Assembly: GCA_032622095.1 (NCBI GenBank)
Contig: CP136066.1
Span: forward strand, 56,450,609-56,514,608
Direction of reading: 5' to 3'
Origin: Siphonodentalium dalli
Lineage: Eukaryota; Mollusca; Scaphopoda; Gadilida; Siphonodentaliidae
DNA length: 64,000 nucleotides
A program made the position numbers and the translations under genes. Each line of letters starts with the position of its first letter. The first letter of the stretch is position 1. The notes under the pieces are model-generated. The model saw only the letters and a list, made by a program, of their open reading frames with translations, did no database searches and had not been told where the DNA came from. Positions 44,601-49,624 of this stretch are shown here, one piece after another.

Positions 44601-46312
44601 GACCACTATTTGGGCATAGTCACCTCCAAGCCGTGCACTATTTATATTACATGGTTGTTGATCAATATGATATTCGACTGATATGAGATCTAGGTCACAG
44701 ACCCATAATAAAACTTCAGATTATTGCTCGTCCATTGGGGGACCAGTCTGCAAATGAATTGGGCCGAAGTATTTTGGCTCCTAGCTATATTGTTGCTTTC
44801 AATATATGTCAGAGAAAATACAATAACTTATTTGGTGGCTTGCTCGGCGCGTGTGAATTGTTTATTCTAGCAGTTATTACCACCTTAAAGATCACGAAAC
44901 ATAATATAATCTTTAGCCTCGTACTCTGAGATGTTCTAAAATTCATATCTCTGGTCTTCCCATAGTAACTTATCAGATGATTATGTATGCACTTCAGACA
45001 AATAAAATTCAATATTTGCCACTAAATGCTTCCAAAGAAATTCTGCATTTATTCAAAATGATTTATACAAAACGTGCGGCTATGGATTGGGGAGTCGCAA
45101 AACTCTCGGATAGAGTTTCGGCTACGGTTAGGGAACTACGTCATCAAATTATGTGCACTTTCTTGTCGAACTATACGCACGTTCTATGTATGTAGCTGCA
45201 TGTCCTACCCGTCACAATGGATTGGATATACAGGATCTCCAAAGAGTTACGTTGGAATATAAGATTTTATGAAACGAATCACCATGACCATCTTCATCCT
45301 ATTCATACTCCTTGTCGCCATCGTCATCATCATCTTCATAATGTTCACATTCCTTATCGTCACCATCGTGGTTTCGTTGCCTTTGTCGTCATCGTCGTCA
45401 TTTTATTTCTTTCAGCACCTTTCCACAACGTACCCAAAAGCGGGCTCATTCCTTTTCCGGATGGAGATGTTTCCGTTCGATTGGCCAGGAGTAGAGGTGA
45501 AATCGGAGAATCTACTCTTCCTCAGATACCAGACGCGGACTAGCGCCACTACGGAAGCCCACAAGTCTATACATATACCTAACCGGACAGCGATGTGTAA
45601 TGTTCACAATACGGAATCCCTTTCTGGATACAATAGGTACGAACATGTAGCTGGCATTGTTCTCAAAGCCATTCCATTCGGTAACTGGAAAATTTAGTGA
45701 ACCGCAGATACGAAACGCGGAAACTACACATCTCGAGAAATAAGAAGTTAAAAATAATTGATATCTGAAGAAAATAAATAGTAATTTAGTGGTGTTTAAT
45801 TGGATAATGCATCTTGAATGTATGCGTACATTTTGCTGCTGTGTTACCAAATATTTAATTTTCACCGGTACGAACAGTGATGGTGGTTGATGACGATAAG
45901 CCAAGTGTTCTACGGTAATGCCCTAAATAATCGATCCCTTAACCACAGCAGAATTATGGGTAATTTTTCAGGATTTAGTCGGAAATATGACTTGTTGCCA
46001 TTCATTGGAAAGCTTCTAGTGAGATATTTCTGATGAATGGCAACAAGCCATATTTACGACCAAAACCTGAAAATTACCCATAATTCTGCTGTGGTTAAGG
46101 AGTCGATTATTTAGGTAATGACTGTACTTCGGTTTCCTTACAGGGTTGAAGTACCTGAGAAATTAGCGACGTACCACCATCACCGGATATGCTTACACGA
46201 GAAGAGGTGCCAGAAACCAGAAAACCAGAAATACAAGGACACAAGTCTAATGAAGTATAAAACCGAGTGGACGGAACGAATGAACCGGATTCCAAAACAG
46301 CTGCTCCCTTGA
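12096..46312 (+). CDS. GT92 (DUF23)-like glycosyltransferase, seven coding exons
   Basis: Joining 12096-12168, 12933-13009, 29685-29968, 33910-34214, 41095-41279, 45416-45636 and 46144-46312 gives 1314 nt, 437 codons plus TGA. Every junction is GT-AG and the phases agree (1, 0, 2, 1, 0, 2). Residues 1-5 are a short cytoplasmic tail and about 6-23 a hydrophobic signal anchor, the layout of a Golgi type II enzyme. The lumenal part resembles GT92: an early 'YQCC' segment, a 'VRMVAEWITYQQMMGLDRV' stretch, 'DFDELLVP' (acidic metal/donor-binding type motif) and a C-terminal 'YHHHRICL'. Known GT92 members, such as C. elegans GALS-1, add hexoses to glycans; the substrate here is unknown. No frame break is visible. 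The family call is from motif memory, without a search; the phase agreement is the strongest support that the gene is real. Confidence 0.78.
12180..12610. repeat. Degenerate ~55-60 bp tandem repeat in intron 1
   Basis: Variants of 'gtgtatatg...acagggagtgactatatggccatg' recur about seven times between exon 1 and exon 2. Units are strongly diverged, so period and number are approximate. Confidence 0.6.
12933..13009 (+). CDS. Exon 2 of GT92-like gene: stem region
   Basis: The acceptor 'aatttcatttcag' ends at 12932 and the donor 'GTG|gtacgt' starts at 13010. The 77 nt read without a stop only in the phase left by exon 1 and give 26 residues (starting HTDYDYKF) rich in charged and polar residues, as in the stem of a Golgi enzyme. 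The exon ends in phase 0, matching exon 3. A Helitron-like fragment begins just after the donor. Confidence 0.68.
13022..13215 (+). mobile_element. Helitron-like head fragment
   Basis: The order 'atatatttgagg', a GT run, 'gatggactcgaaaacggctc', 'gacgaaacttggtacggg' and 'gcctatccgtttgcccgtg' matches the 5' half of units at 21255 and 21962. The 3' end is missing. Confidence 0.5.
13215..13750. repeat. Repeated block with paired CGCTCTTT boxes
   Basis: 'gctaaattgccttatacaa', box, 'atatttgggttggt(t/g)aaccg', box, 'attcccttcggcttttgtat' occurs at 13219-13310 and 13639-13735. 'gctggcgaagcgtttgttta...caacgcttc' occurs at about 13317-13352 and 13427-13465. The boxes are 42 bp apart in both copies. 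Function unknown. Confidence 0.7.
13965..15040. repeat. 75-bp tandem repeat split by a TIR element
   Basis: The unit 'caaacacaagcttctcgagcggtagaaacggatgagcaacgcgaccgtcgactcgagtctaatagagtt' is seen partly before 14019 and about three times at 14822-15010. It is interrupted by the 798-bp element at 14019-14816. Confidence 0.75.
14019..14816. mobile_element. 798-bp TIR element with GTTTAAAC motifs, 5-bp TSD AATAG
   Basis: Ends are GCCGGATTCGTCATCTCAGG and its near complement ...CCGGAGATGACGAATCGGGC. AATAG flanks both sides (14014-14018, 14817-14821). GGTTTAAACC repeats several times near each end, a subterminal-repeat layout used for transposase binding. No transposase frame is present, so it is non-autonomous. 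Its superfamily is unknown. Confidence 0.82.
15035..15665 (+). mobile_element. Helitron-like unit 1 (type A, 5'-truncated)
   Basis: The body has 'cttcccatctaagggtaaaa', 'TTCCTAGGAACGGG' and an A-rich tail. The 3' end is hairpin CCGCC-AGT-GGCGG, nine nucleotides, then CTAG at 15662-15665, followed by T. That is the classic Helitron 3' terminus. Confidence 0.7.
15670..16057 (+). mobile_element. Helitron-like unit 2 (type B) in an A|T target
   Basis: Starts TCTCATATATATTTTGAAGA and ends with hairpin AGCCCG...CGGGCT, CATCGG, CTAG. The flanking bases are A at 15669 and T at 16058, and removing it rejoins a Helitron head, so this one inserted by the canonical route. It contains two 122-bp subrepeats. 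Open frames on both strands are subrepeat artefacts. Confidence 0.75.
16058..16866 (+). mobile_element. Helitron-like unit 3 (type A tail, type B body, composite)
   Basis: The heads 'ctatatattttgag' (16063), 'ctatatattttgat' (16207) and 'ttatatatttatg' (16251) follow each other, then three to four 122-bp type-B subrepeats (16391, 16513, 16637), then type-A hairpin CCGCCGGTGGCGG and CTAG at 16863-16866. It looks like nested or recombined units. Confidence 0.6.
16867..17783 (+). mobile_element. Helitron-like unit 4 (type A)
   Basis: Head 'tactatatattttgagactt' (initial TC decayed), TA-rich microsatellite, 'caaacttcccatctaa', a doubled 'gacgggaagcgtttgttttc' block at 17210-17300 and an A-rich tail. 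The end is 'gccgccgggggcgggctaacctg' with CTAG at 17780-17783. One AAAGAGCGT box lies near 17120. Confidence 0.68.
17784..18455 (+). mobile_element. Helitron-like unit 5 (type A, 672 bp)
   Basis: The head TCTACTATATATTTTGAGAA follows directly on the previous CTAG. The body carries an AAAGAGCGT box at about 18039 and TTCCTAGGAACGGGG. The end hairpin is cGCCAGTGGCg with CTAG at 18452-18455. Confidence 0.78.
18456..19315 (+). mobile_element. Helitron-like unit 6 (type A, 860 bp)
   Basis: Same TCTACTATATATTTTGAGAA head. The block 'tcctaggaacggggg' with 'ctgcgtgttgt' is internally duplicated at 18840-18960. A CGATCTTT/CGCTCTTT box pair lies 42 bp apart (18669, 18711). CTAG at 19312-19315. Confidence 0.76.
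19316..19980 (+). mobile_element. Helitron-like unit 7 (type A, 665 bp)
   Basis: Complete head and tail: hairpin CCGCCAGTGGCGG and CTAG at 19977-19980. Boxes at about 19534 (direct) and 19602 (reverse). Confidence 0.78.
19981..20478 (+). mobile_element. Helitron-like unit 8 (type B, three subrepeats)
   Basis: Head TCTCATATATATTTTGAAGA follows immediately after CTAG. The 122-bp subrepeats have their GCGCATGCGC cores at 20141, 20263 and 20385 (the last mutated). The end is hairpin AGCCCG...CGGGCT with CTAG at 20475-20478. Confidence 0.78.
20479..20744 (+). mobile_element. Helitron-like unit 9 (type B, one subrepeat)
   Basis: At 266 bp it is the shortest complete unit: head, TGTT/TGTC microsatellite, 'ctacgattctcggccgatcg', one subrepeat, hairpin, CTAG. 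Its first ~160 bp are almost identical to unit 10, pointing to recent duplication. Confidence 0.78.
20745..21254 (+). mobile_element. Helitron-like unit 10 (type B, three subrepeats)
   Basis: Same head as unit 9, with subrepeat cores near 20917, 21039 and 21161. The CTAG at 21251-21254 is preceded by the AGCCCG/CGGGCT hairpin. Confidence 0.78.
21255..21961 (+). mobile_element. Helitron-like unit 11 (type C, tail missing)
   Basis: Head TCTATTATATATTTTGGAAG; the body repeats 'gatgaaacttggtatgtggg', 'cccgtgcgacgtgacctt' and 'aatttcaaggtcaaacgc' about three times. It stops at 'ttcaaggtcaaag' exactly where unit 12 continues with its hairpin, so the terminal ~27 bp were lost at the junction. Confidence 0.7.
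21962..22686 (+). mobile_element. Helitron-like unit 12 (type C)
   Basis: Same head and body as unit 11. It ends 'caaagcccggacgaagtcgg', 'gtcacctt' and CTAG at 22683-22686. The GCCCG/CGGG stem is a third variant of the terminal hairpin. Confidence 0.74.
22731..23122 (-). mobile_element. tRNA-derived SINE region between 42-bp direct repeats
   Basis: On the minus strand from 22953, GTCCCCGTAGCCGAGGTGGT has a pol III A-box, and GCGGGTTCGAACCCC (about 22883-22869) is a perfect B-box with a T-arm-like stem. A second GGTTCGAACCC lies near 23010. A 42-bp sequence ('atttattatgtcagagctat' at its core) occurs at 22688-22730 and again at 23123-23164, bracketing the segment. Too irregular for a functional tRNA. 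Confidence 0.6.
23123..23686 (+). mobile_element. Helitron-like unit 13 (type A tail)
   Basis: The body 'caaacttgctgtgtaagggt', 'gagcgtttgtatatgaggcg' and 'tgaccttgaaccgggtaccc' leads to hairpin CCGCCAGTGGCGG and CTAG at 23683-23686. The head is replaced by the 42-bp repeat. Confidence 0.65.
23700..24190. repeat. CCGT microsatellite and 189-bp tandem duplication
   Basis: (CCGT)n with interruptions lies at 23766-23814. Then 'gtaccttc(a/g)tggtgtaatca' through 'gacggagttattaa' occurs twice, at 23825 and 24014, 189 bp apart. Confidence 0.75.
24225..24480 (-). repeat. Copy of the 42.6-42.9 kb palindromic family
   Basis: 'tctctatttattacactt', 'tttggttcgccacatatga' and 'cactagtaacattaccattt' are reverse complements of segments at 42640-42800. 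The order is preserved, so it is an inverted family member. Confidence 0.65.
24480..25532. other. AT-rich intron sequence, no gene recognised
   Basis: Contains a box pair AAAGAGCGTT at 24991 and 25032 (41 bp apart) and a remnant at 25145-25215 related to 4035-4100. The 68-codon frame at 25118-25324 is Arg-rich, with no recognised domain. Confidence 0.45.
25533..26062 (-). repeat. Probable LINE 3' region with trinucleotide runs and AATAAA tail
   Basis: Downstream of the LINE stop (minus strand) come GTT/TTG runs (25939-25990), a mixed GAT/GAC/ATG trinucleotide block (25690-25935) and then AATAAAGCAATTCAATTCAA at about 25568-25549, a typical LINE end with a pentameric ATTCA tail. Open frames here (Ser/His/Thr-rich) are by-products of the trinucleotides. 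Whether the trinucleotide block belongs to the LINE or expanded later is unclear. Confidence 0.5.
26063..28372 (-). pseudogene. 5'-truncated CR1/Jockey-type LINE reverse transcriptase, frameshifted
   Basis: Minus-strand reading from 28372 down shows a pre-RT region, then RT blocks: 'KNNKSPGEDGI', 'IIPLYKKKG', 'NYRPITLLSC', 'ENQAGFRKGYSTTDNIF', 'FIDFEKAFDKVW' and 'LSGIRQG' in 28254-27310; the catalytic 'YADD' and 'FNYLG' in 27263-26766; and a C-terminal part with a zinc-knuckle-like C-x2-C...H-x4-C cluster (CPLCHKH...HYLMEC) in 26728-26063. Three single-base shifts break it: an extra A near 27350, a missing base near 26808 and another near 26735. The endonuclease domain is absent, as expected for 5' truncation during target-primed insertion. 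It is inactive and lies antisense in intron 2 of the GT92-like gene. Confidence 0.9.
28595..29008. repeat. 414-bp foldback element
   Basis: GTTCACACACTGGCAAGTTT at 28595 and its complement ...AAACTTGCCAGCGTATGAAC ending at 29008 form 28-bp terminal repeats. Matching inner segments (gcaacgatatggtgccataa versus attctggcaccatgtggtt) extend the arms. No coding content. Confidence 0.72.
29685..29968 (+). CDS. Exon 3 of GT92-like gene: start of the lumenal domain
   Basis: The acceptor 'catttgttttcgcag' ends at 29684; the donor 'GCGAG|gtaact' starts at 29969. The exon gives 94 codons plus 2 nt (phase 2). It reads through 'DNYFVRYFRKIKGQDALMY' and 'TEIVVVVYDANRGKKPYQCC', matching the pattern at the start of GT92 domains: a strand, a short basic turn, another strand, then a Cys pair. 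N-glycosylation sequons (NGT, NKT) fit a lumenal location. A TA-flanked MITE starts 21 nt after the donor. Confidence 0.75.
29990..30258. mobile_element. TA-flanked MITE (family CAGTAATGCC), copy 1
   Basis: TA-CAGTAATGCC at the left and GGCATTACTG-TA at the right; the next 25 bp ('aaataatcgactccttaacc') also mirror each other. A TA duplication and CAGT ends suit a Tc1/mariner-derived MITE. It carries an inner piece ('gaatttagtgatgctatccc') shared with 47.4 kb. It begins 21 nt after exon 3. Confidence 0.8.
31217..31633. mobile_element. TIR MITE, family TGTGACCCGCCATATCAAATC, copy 1 (right end lost)
   Basis: Begins TGTGACCCGCCATATCAAAT; contains two copies of a palindrome around CCAATGCATT...TATATATGCGAG, and an inner 'gagccccagacaaacatgag' and 'acatttattttttt' shared with the 38.8-kb copy in the opposite orientation. 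The right terminal repeat after 'gcacagggtaaaa' is missing. Confidence 0.8.
32502..32633 (+). CDS. 43-codon open frame, unknown, compact protein-like composition
   Basis: ATG at 32502 to TGA at 32631. The product (MTVFNDKTLEIDRESIRIPS, then a stretch with HRLAELFVDYLREI) has a charged, helix-prone composition unlike the AT-rich junk frames nearby. It lies tail to tail with a P-loop fragment on the other strand, 14 bp away. It could be the C-terminus of a decayed mobile-element or viral gene or a host exon. No homologue is recognised. Confidence 0.3.
   Translation: MTVFNDKTLEIDRESIRIPSRYRSEFIDVHRLAELFVDYLREI
32647..32832 (-). pseudogene. P-loop NTPase fragment (helicase-like?)
   Basis: The minus-strand frame begins MMLSKMNATVMTKCNVLLTG and continues 'QAGTGKSTYLNKWYYDL'. 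GQAGTGKS is a good Walker A motif after a hydrophobic strand, as in PIF1-like and other superfamily 1 helicases. The rest is too short to classify and no Walker B follows; the frame stops at 32647. A 'gtaagt' donor-like site follows. It may be a piece of a DNA transposon or virus-derived gene, or an exon. It sits antisense in intron 3. Confidence 0.4.
33604..33800. repeat. Third copy (fragment) of the TGTGACCCGCC MITE family
   Basis: 'ccctgtgccaatgcattctc', 'cataggtcgcctcgcatata' and 'tattggcctaacaaattcta' match the left part of copy 1. Then 'tgttaaagaatgtaag' repeats three times at 33700-33800. It ends about 110 bp before exon 4. Confidence 0.65.
33910..34214 (+). CDS. Exon 4 of GT92-like gene: core catalytic segment
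   Basis: The phase-2 acceptor 'cctgtgtaccttcag' ends at 33909; 'cgcag' ending at 33915 is a possible alternative in the same phase. The donor is 'CAAG|gtatgt' at 34215 (phase 1). The segment contains 'KIATCVHAIHSKPNVRMV', 'AEWITYQQMMGLDRVFIFV' and 'LLAYFQGFVEIMMLELPGTV', corresponding to the GT92 order of C-x-P/H loop, the 'eWi.y...lG.drv.iy' strand-helix and the 'yY...v' element. Confidence 0.78.
35156..38371. mobile_element. 3.2-kb foldback element with ~1.1-kb arms, 6-bp TSD AAAAAG
   Basis: Left end TATGGAGGGTTATTAGGGTC and right end ...GACCCTAATAACCCTCCATA are exact complements, flanked by AAAAAG (35150-35155 and 38372-38377). Each arm has about 650 bp of short ATTCTAAC/TTTACATTCTA tandem repeats and then about 470 bp of complex sequence; pairing reaches about 36288/37186. 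The centre has a ~35-bp repeat ('gccggtcatacgcggtggag') copied about five times at 36965-37140. No transposase frame. The A-rich duplication could be coincidental, so its length is provisional. Confidence 0.85.
35956..36168 (+). other. Short open frame mirrored in both foldback arms
   Basis: The left-arm frame has 'ISRNTVRRGLLLV', 'NERPTFALFTH' and 'NPATDRTAEVPLF'. The right arm encodes a similar peptide on the minus strand at 37366-37563. Shared reading may only reflect arm identity; it is recorded because differences between the arms leave the frame open. Confidence 0.3.
38400..38665. repeat. CT-rich microsatellite
   Basis: (TC)n with interruptions such as atct and cact over about 260 bp, between the foldback element and the next MITE. 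Confidence 0.9.
38788..39202. mobile_element. Complete TIR MITE, family TGTGACCCGCCATATCAAATC, copy 2
   Basis: TGTGACCCGCCATATCAAAT at the left and ATTTGATATGGCGGGTCACA at the right are exact complements; the match continues through 'cagtcgtaagtcgggatttt' and the CCAATGCATTCTCTTA palindrome. The centre matches copy 1 reversed. 415 bp, noncoding. No clear target duplication. Confidence 0.86.
39298..41033. mobile_element. TIR-like element with GTTTAAAC ends and G/C-rich tandem core
   Basis: GGTCCGAATCGG at 39298 is mirrored by CCGATTCCGACC ending at 41033, with 'accaggttttact'/'agtttaaaccaggt' just inside, similar to the ends of the 14.0-kb element. The core 39890-40700 is a degenerate tandem repeat of ~100-130 bp around 'ccactagaaacactcc', 'gggggtaccac' and 'aatggggtat'. 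No transposase, no obvious target duplication. It ends 61 bp before exon 5. Confidence 0.55.
41095..41279 (+). CDS. Exon 5 of GT92-like gene: DFDELLVP motif exon
   Basis: The acceptor 'atcttttgtctgaag' ends at 41094 in phase 1, so exon 4's G and this exon's GT make Gly. The donor is 'CTAAAG|gtataa' at 41280, phase 0. Key residues: 'HYAQWTTDIKLMSVVC', then 'ICDFDELLVPKEGRRYKDF'. The D-x-D/DE with the following 'LVP' is the most diagnostic GT92 feature. Open reading continues upstream of the acceptor, but there it runs back into a repeat element ending at 41033, and other acceptors are out of phase. Confidence 0.78.
41280..42640 (+). other. Start of intron 5, no further gene recognised
   Basis: AT-rich. 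Frames at 41379-41636 and 42304-42507 have no motif. The words 'ggccaataagt(gg/ca)aa' and 'tattggccg' recur around 42250-42290 and 42505-42560 as an inverted pair, probably the arms of another small foldback. Confidence 0.45.
42640..42945. repeat. Palindromic element (arms 42769-42815 and 42900-42942)
   Basis: TCGATGCAGAAGTGTAATAA at 42769 mirrors TTATTACACTTCTGCATCGA ending at 42942. An inner 'gaggcgagagacgt' mirrors 'acgtctctcgcctc'. The left flank 42640-42768 is shared, reversed, with 24225-24480. Confidence 0.75.
44513..44640. repeat. Imperfect ~125-bp palindrome
   Basis: 'gcacgccttgtcggtggcta', 'tgccaaaatagtggtcc' and 'ggaatagt' are mirrored by 'actattcc', 'ggaccactatttgggcatag' and 'aagccgtgc'. 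It lies in intron 5. It resembles a MITE end pair or a transcript hairpin. Confidence 0.7.
45416..45636 (+). CDS. Exon 6 of GT92-like gene
   Basis: A long pyrimidine tract 'tcattttatttctttcag' ends at 45415 (phase 0). The donor is 'AATAG|gtacga' at 45637 (phase 2). It encodes a polar, partly basic segment with 'TYPKAGSFLFRMEMFPFDWP' and 'EAHKSIHIPNRTAMCNVHN', the latter like the GT92 'K.i..p..v..vh.H' stretch. Without splicing, the frame would run to a stop ending at 45697 and truncate the protein. Confidence 0.75.
45913..46124. mobile_element. TA-flanked MITE (family CAGTAATGCC), copy 2
   Basis: TA-CGGTAATGCCCTAAATAATC at 45911 and 'gagtcgattatttagg...ACTG-TA' to 46126; 'aaccacagcagaattatggg' and 'aatttttcaggattt' are mirrored. 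It shares ends with copy 1 at 29990. It occupies 212 of the 507 bp of intron 6 and stops 19 nt before exon 7. Confidence 0.8.
46144..46312 (+). CDS. Exon 7 of GT92-like gene, terminal coding exon
   Basis: The acceptor 'cggtttccttacag' ends at 46143. AG from exon 6 plus G makes Arg, then 'VEVPEKLATYHHHRICLHEK' and a basic, hydrophilic tail end at TGA 46310-46312. The His-rich 'YHHHR' resembles the 'HYR' typical near GT92 C-termini. A MITE ends 19 nt before this exon. Confidence 0.75.
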
Positions 46313-47380
46313 TCATTGGTGGTCACATTTAGTGACTTAGGTATGTTCACGGACATGGCCAGTCTCTTTGAAAACCCGACGAAAATCATATATCGGATGT
46401 ACGTCTCTAGAACTCTCTATTAAAATTAGGTTCTATATTGAAGGGATTCTATCCATTGCATTGGAGAGTGGCGCAAACTGCGCGCGATTTCATTGGCTTA
46501 TGGCATAGTTGAGGTGAACGTACGTCATTTACGTCGGGTGACATCACCGGGACGCATATATGGAACACATGCATGGGGCATAACGATTTGTCAATATGGT
46601 GCAGCAGGAATACTAATTATACAAGCGTGTAATAAATATTGTGTACAACATGTGATAATATATGCGATAATCGGTGTTGAAATATTTAGCTGAATCAGCG
46701 AAAAACATTACGTTCGCGAATAACGAAATACGTCAAAGGGCAAACGTCAAACGATTTTCTGGCAACTTTTTACCATTTTCTATAGAACTGAAATAACTGT
46801 GTTTCAAATTAAAAGAAGAAAATGTTATATTGAAGAAACTATTAAGAAACCTAGACTGGTGAACATAACGGGAACTAATGGGATTTTAACTAACGCGAAA
46901 AATGCATAGAATATGGTTTGGTAGCATAAGGAAATTGGAAAACAAAAACATATTTTGCCCCAGATATTCATCTCGCAACAACCGGATCCTGAAATTATAA
47001 TAAGTACATGTGAGGTCGCTTAAATTATCCTTTATTGTGACACCTCGGGCATTGCGAGCCCATAATATTATGATCATCCACTAAATCACGCTAGATAGAC
47101 CACGATAAATTAACGGATCAATACGATTGTCGATTATAACAGATTTAAGTTACACATGTGAAGTAATTAAGTCAACAAACTCTTTTATTTCAGAAACTAA
47201 TGCGGGTTAGCCGTTGTGTCGAGCTGTTGCCATGGTACCAGGGAACGTCGCGTGAAGATTCGAGATCAGACAGTGCATATGAAAAAAAAACTTCACGGCA
47301 CAGTTTAGTCCCCTGCTACGCTAGCCTGACCACTACCATCACGGATATATCGACTATATGATGGTCATTTCTTGCAATAG
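46313..47380 (+). other. 3' flank of the GT92-like gene, no second gene recognised
   Basis: Contains the candidate AATAAA at 46631. Frames at 46493-46693 and 46886-47077 lack motifs. A short TIR remnant could not be confirmed. Confidence 0.45.
46631..46636 (+). other. Candidate polyadenylation signal
   Basis: AATAAA lies 319 nt after the stop codon of the GT92-like gene. It is the first canonical hexamer seen downstream, but in AT-rich DNA such hexamers are frequent, so this is only a candidate 3' end. Confidence 0.25.
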
Positions 47381-47384
47381 TGTG

Positions 47385-47770
47385 CCTGAAATTTGCAGCA
47401 TGAGGCCACAAGAGGGTGAATTTAGTGATGCTTTCCCGCAGGAAAGCGGGCTAGTTTCGCCAAATTCACCATCTGGGGACCTCATTCTCCTTATATCTCA
47501 TATTCTGGCAACCGTCTCAAACTAACATTGTTTTTAGTTACTTTTATTCCTTTCTGTTCAGTTTCTGTATCTTATAATTTTCAGCAAATAAATGCCATAA
47601 TCGAGGTTATCATCACAAACAGTGACAAACTACAACTGTGGAACTTCCATCTGAATCTAGGTCTCCCATGTAGCATTCCTATGGTGATAGCAGAGGCCTA
47701 AGCAGAATGAGGTTCCCAGATGGTGATTTTGGAGACGATAGTCCCTCCCTCTGCAAATATCAGACACAAT
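47385..47770. repeat. Two blocks of a palindromic repeat also found inside the 30.1-kb MITE
   Basis: 'gtgaatttagtgatgctttc' with the inverted 'ccaaattcaccatctgggg' lies at 47415-47490, and 'ctaggtctcccat...gcagaatgaggttcccagatgg' at 47656-47725. The same words occur at 30128-30210, so they form an independent short family. Confidence 0.6.
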
Positions 47771-48167
47771 ATTTCCAGGATTGACATCAGTGCTTTCATA
47801 TTGTTGGGGAGAGGAATGATTAGTAAGTTTGGTAACTTGTGTTCCGATCCCATGTAAATCCATAATCAGCTGTATTGTATGTATGCTGTATGCCTGTATG
47901 TTGTATATAATGGAACACAACACATCTGTTTAAATTTAATAGGATGAGCATGTGGAGTCTTCGTGGAGACTGTTGACTGACGTCAGTTATGGTATACATG
48001 TATACGCCGACAAATTTACATTGCAATCTGCAAATGCCAGTTGCAAACTTGCCAAAATGGATTAGTGTCTGCCAGCTGTCGACAGATCAGAGTTACTATA
48101 CAGTGATGAATCTACGCCAGCGGTTTTGTGTGATTGCTGATAAAAGTATAGCTGAGCTGTTTACAAT

Positions 48168-49125
48168 ATAATATGAATCTCACGTGACACGTAGTGGAGC
48201 AACCACACATGATGTGCCTCAAATTTGCCTTTTTTCGGCGACATAACGCTAAGATTAATTTATGTCACACCATGCAGTGGTCACGACGGAGACGATATGC
48301 CAACTTGACAAGACATGTCGTGGATTGTAAAATCTTGTCTCATGACTTCTTCATTTTTCGTTTTCATTAAGCGAACCAACGAAATTGGTCTAAATGAAAT
48401 TAATAGACCTAAATCACATGTGAATTCTTCGTAAGCTGTGAAGTAGTTACTTTCATTTTTATCGCGATGCTTCATTTCCAATTCCGCGTTTTTTGCAATC
48501 TCCACACGGTTGCTAACCGGAAGTCACGTGACAATTTCTCCAAAATCTATGCCCGCGATCTTGAAAACTCACTGATGGATATAGAAAACAATATATGACG
48601 TCATTCGCCTGCCTTAGGTATAAGCACACTTGGTGGTTGCTAATATGAATCGTACGTGGCACTTACTGGAACAACCACACATGATGTGCCTCAAATTTGC
48701 CTTTTTTTTCGGCGACATAACGCTAAGAATAATTTATGTAACATCATGCAGTGGTCACGACGGAGACGACGTGTCAAATTGACAAGGCGTGTCGTGGATT
48801 GTAAAATATTGTCTGGATTATCGTCATGACTTCTTCATGTTTCGTTTTCATTAATCTCACCAACGAAATTGGTCAAAATGAAATTAAAAGATTTAAATCA
48901 CATGTGAATTCTTAGTAAGTTGTGAAGAAGTTACTTTCATTTATATCGCGACGCTTCATTTCCAATTCCGCGGTTTTGCAATCTCCACACGGTTGCTAAC
49001 CGGAAGTCACGTGACAATTTCTCCAAAATCTATACCCGCGATCTTGAAAAATCACTGATGGATATAGAAAAACTACATGACGTCATTCGCCTGCCTTAGG
49101 TATAAGCACCCTTGGTGGTTGCTAT
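48168..49125. repeat. 472-bp tandem duplication
   Basis: From 'tatgaatc(t/g)' through 'aaccacacatgatgtgcctc', 'cggcgacataacgctaag', 'ttgctaaccggaagtcacgt' to 'ccttaggtataagcac', two copies run head to tail (period 472), with substitutions and a 15-bp indel ('ctggattatcg' only in the second). Confidence 0.88.
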
Positions 49126-49129
49126 TAAG

Positions 49130-49330
49130 AATGCTTTCTCGTCATTTCTTGGAAACAGGGTCATCCAAAACAAAAATAAAAAATGCAGAATTTGAAGCTC
49201 TTTTAGAACGATTGTGATACACCAGTATTTAATGTCCCACACACTGACTCCCGGTTTTATTTCGTCCAGCAAAAACCGAACGGCTCTCTCGCTCCACGTT
49301 TTGGAAGTGATCACCAACTACTAAATCAGT
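49130..49330 (-). repeat. Reverse fragment related to the 56.8-kb repeat
   Basis: 'gggtcatccaaaacaaaaat' and 'gcagaatttgaagctctttt' are reverse complements of 56820-56880 and, partly, of 54150-54200 and 55665-55720. A 73-codon minus frame here is probably incidental. Confidence 0.5.
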
Positions 49331-49624
49331 ACACATGGTAATCGACTAACTCATACATTCACAGTTACAGCTTTTCCTTCTTTTCTTTCCCTTTCATTTT
49401 TCACAATCTAGTCAACGATGGGGGAACTTTCTTTTGGTGTCGATGAACTCTCTGTGCTCATTTTACAAGGTGGCAGATTGGAGGAGGTATCCAAACTGTC
49501 TGTCTCCTTTTAAACGAATTTTTCAACACTAAAAATAGTAGAATATTGCCCCATTTGACTATCGATCCGAACCGCCCTGAATTGTTTTAAGCGTGGGCCA
49601 AGCTGAACCACTACACATCCTACA

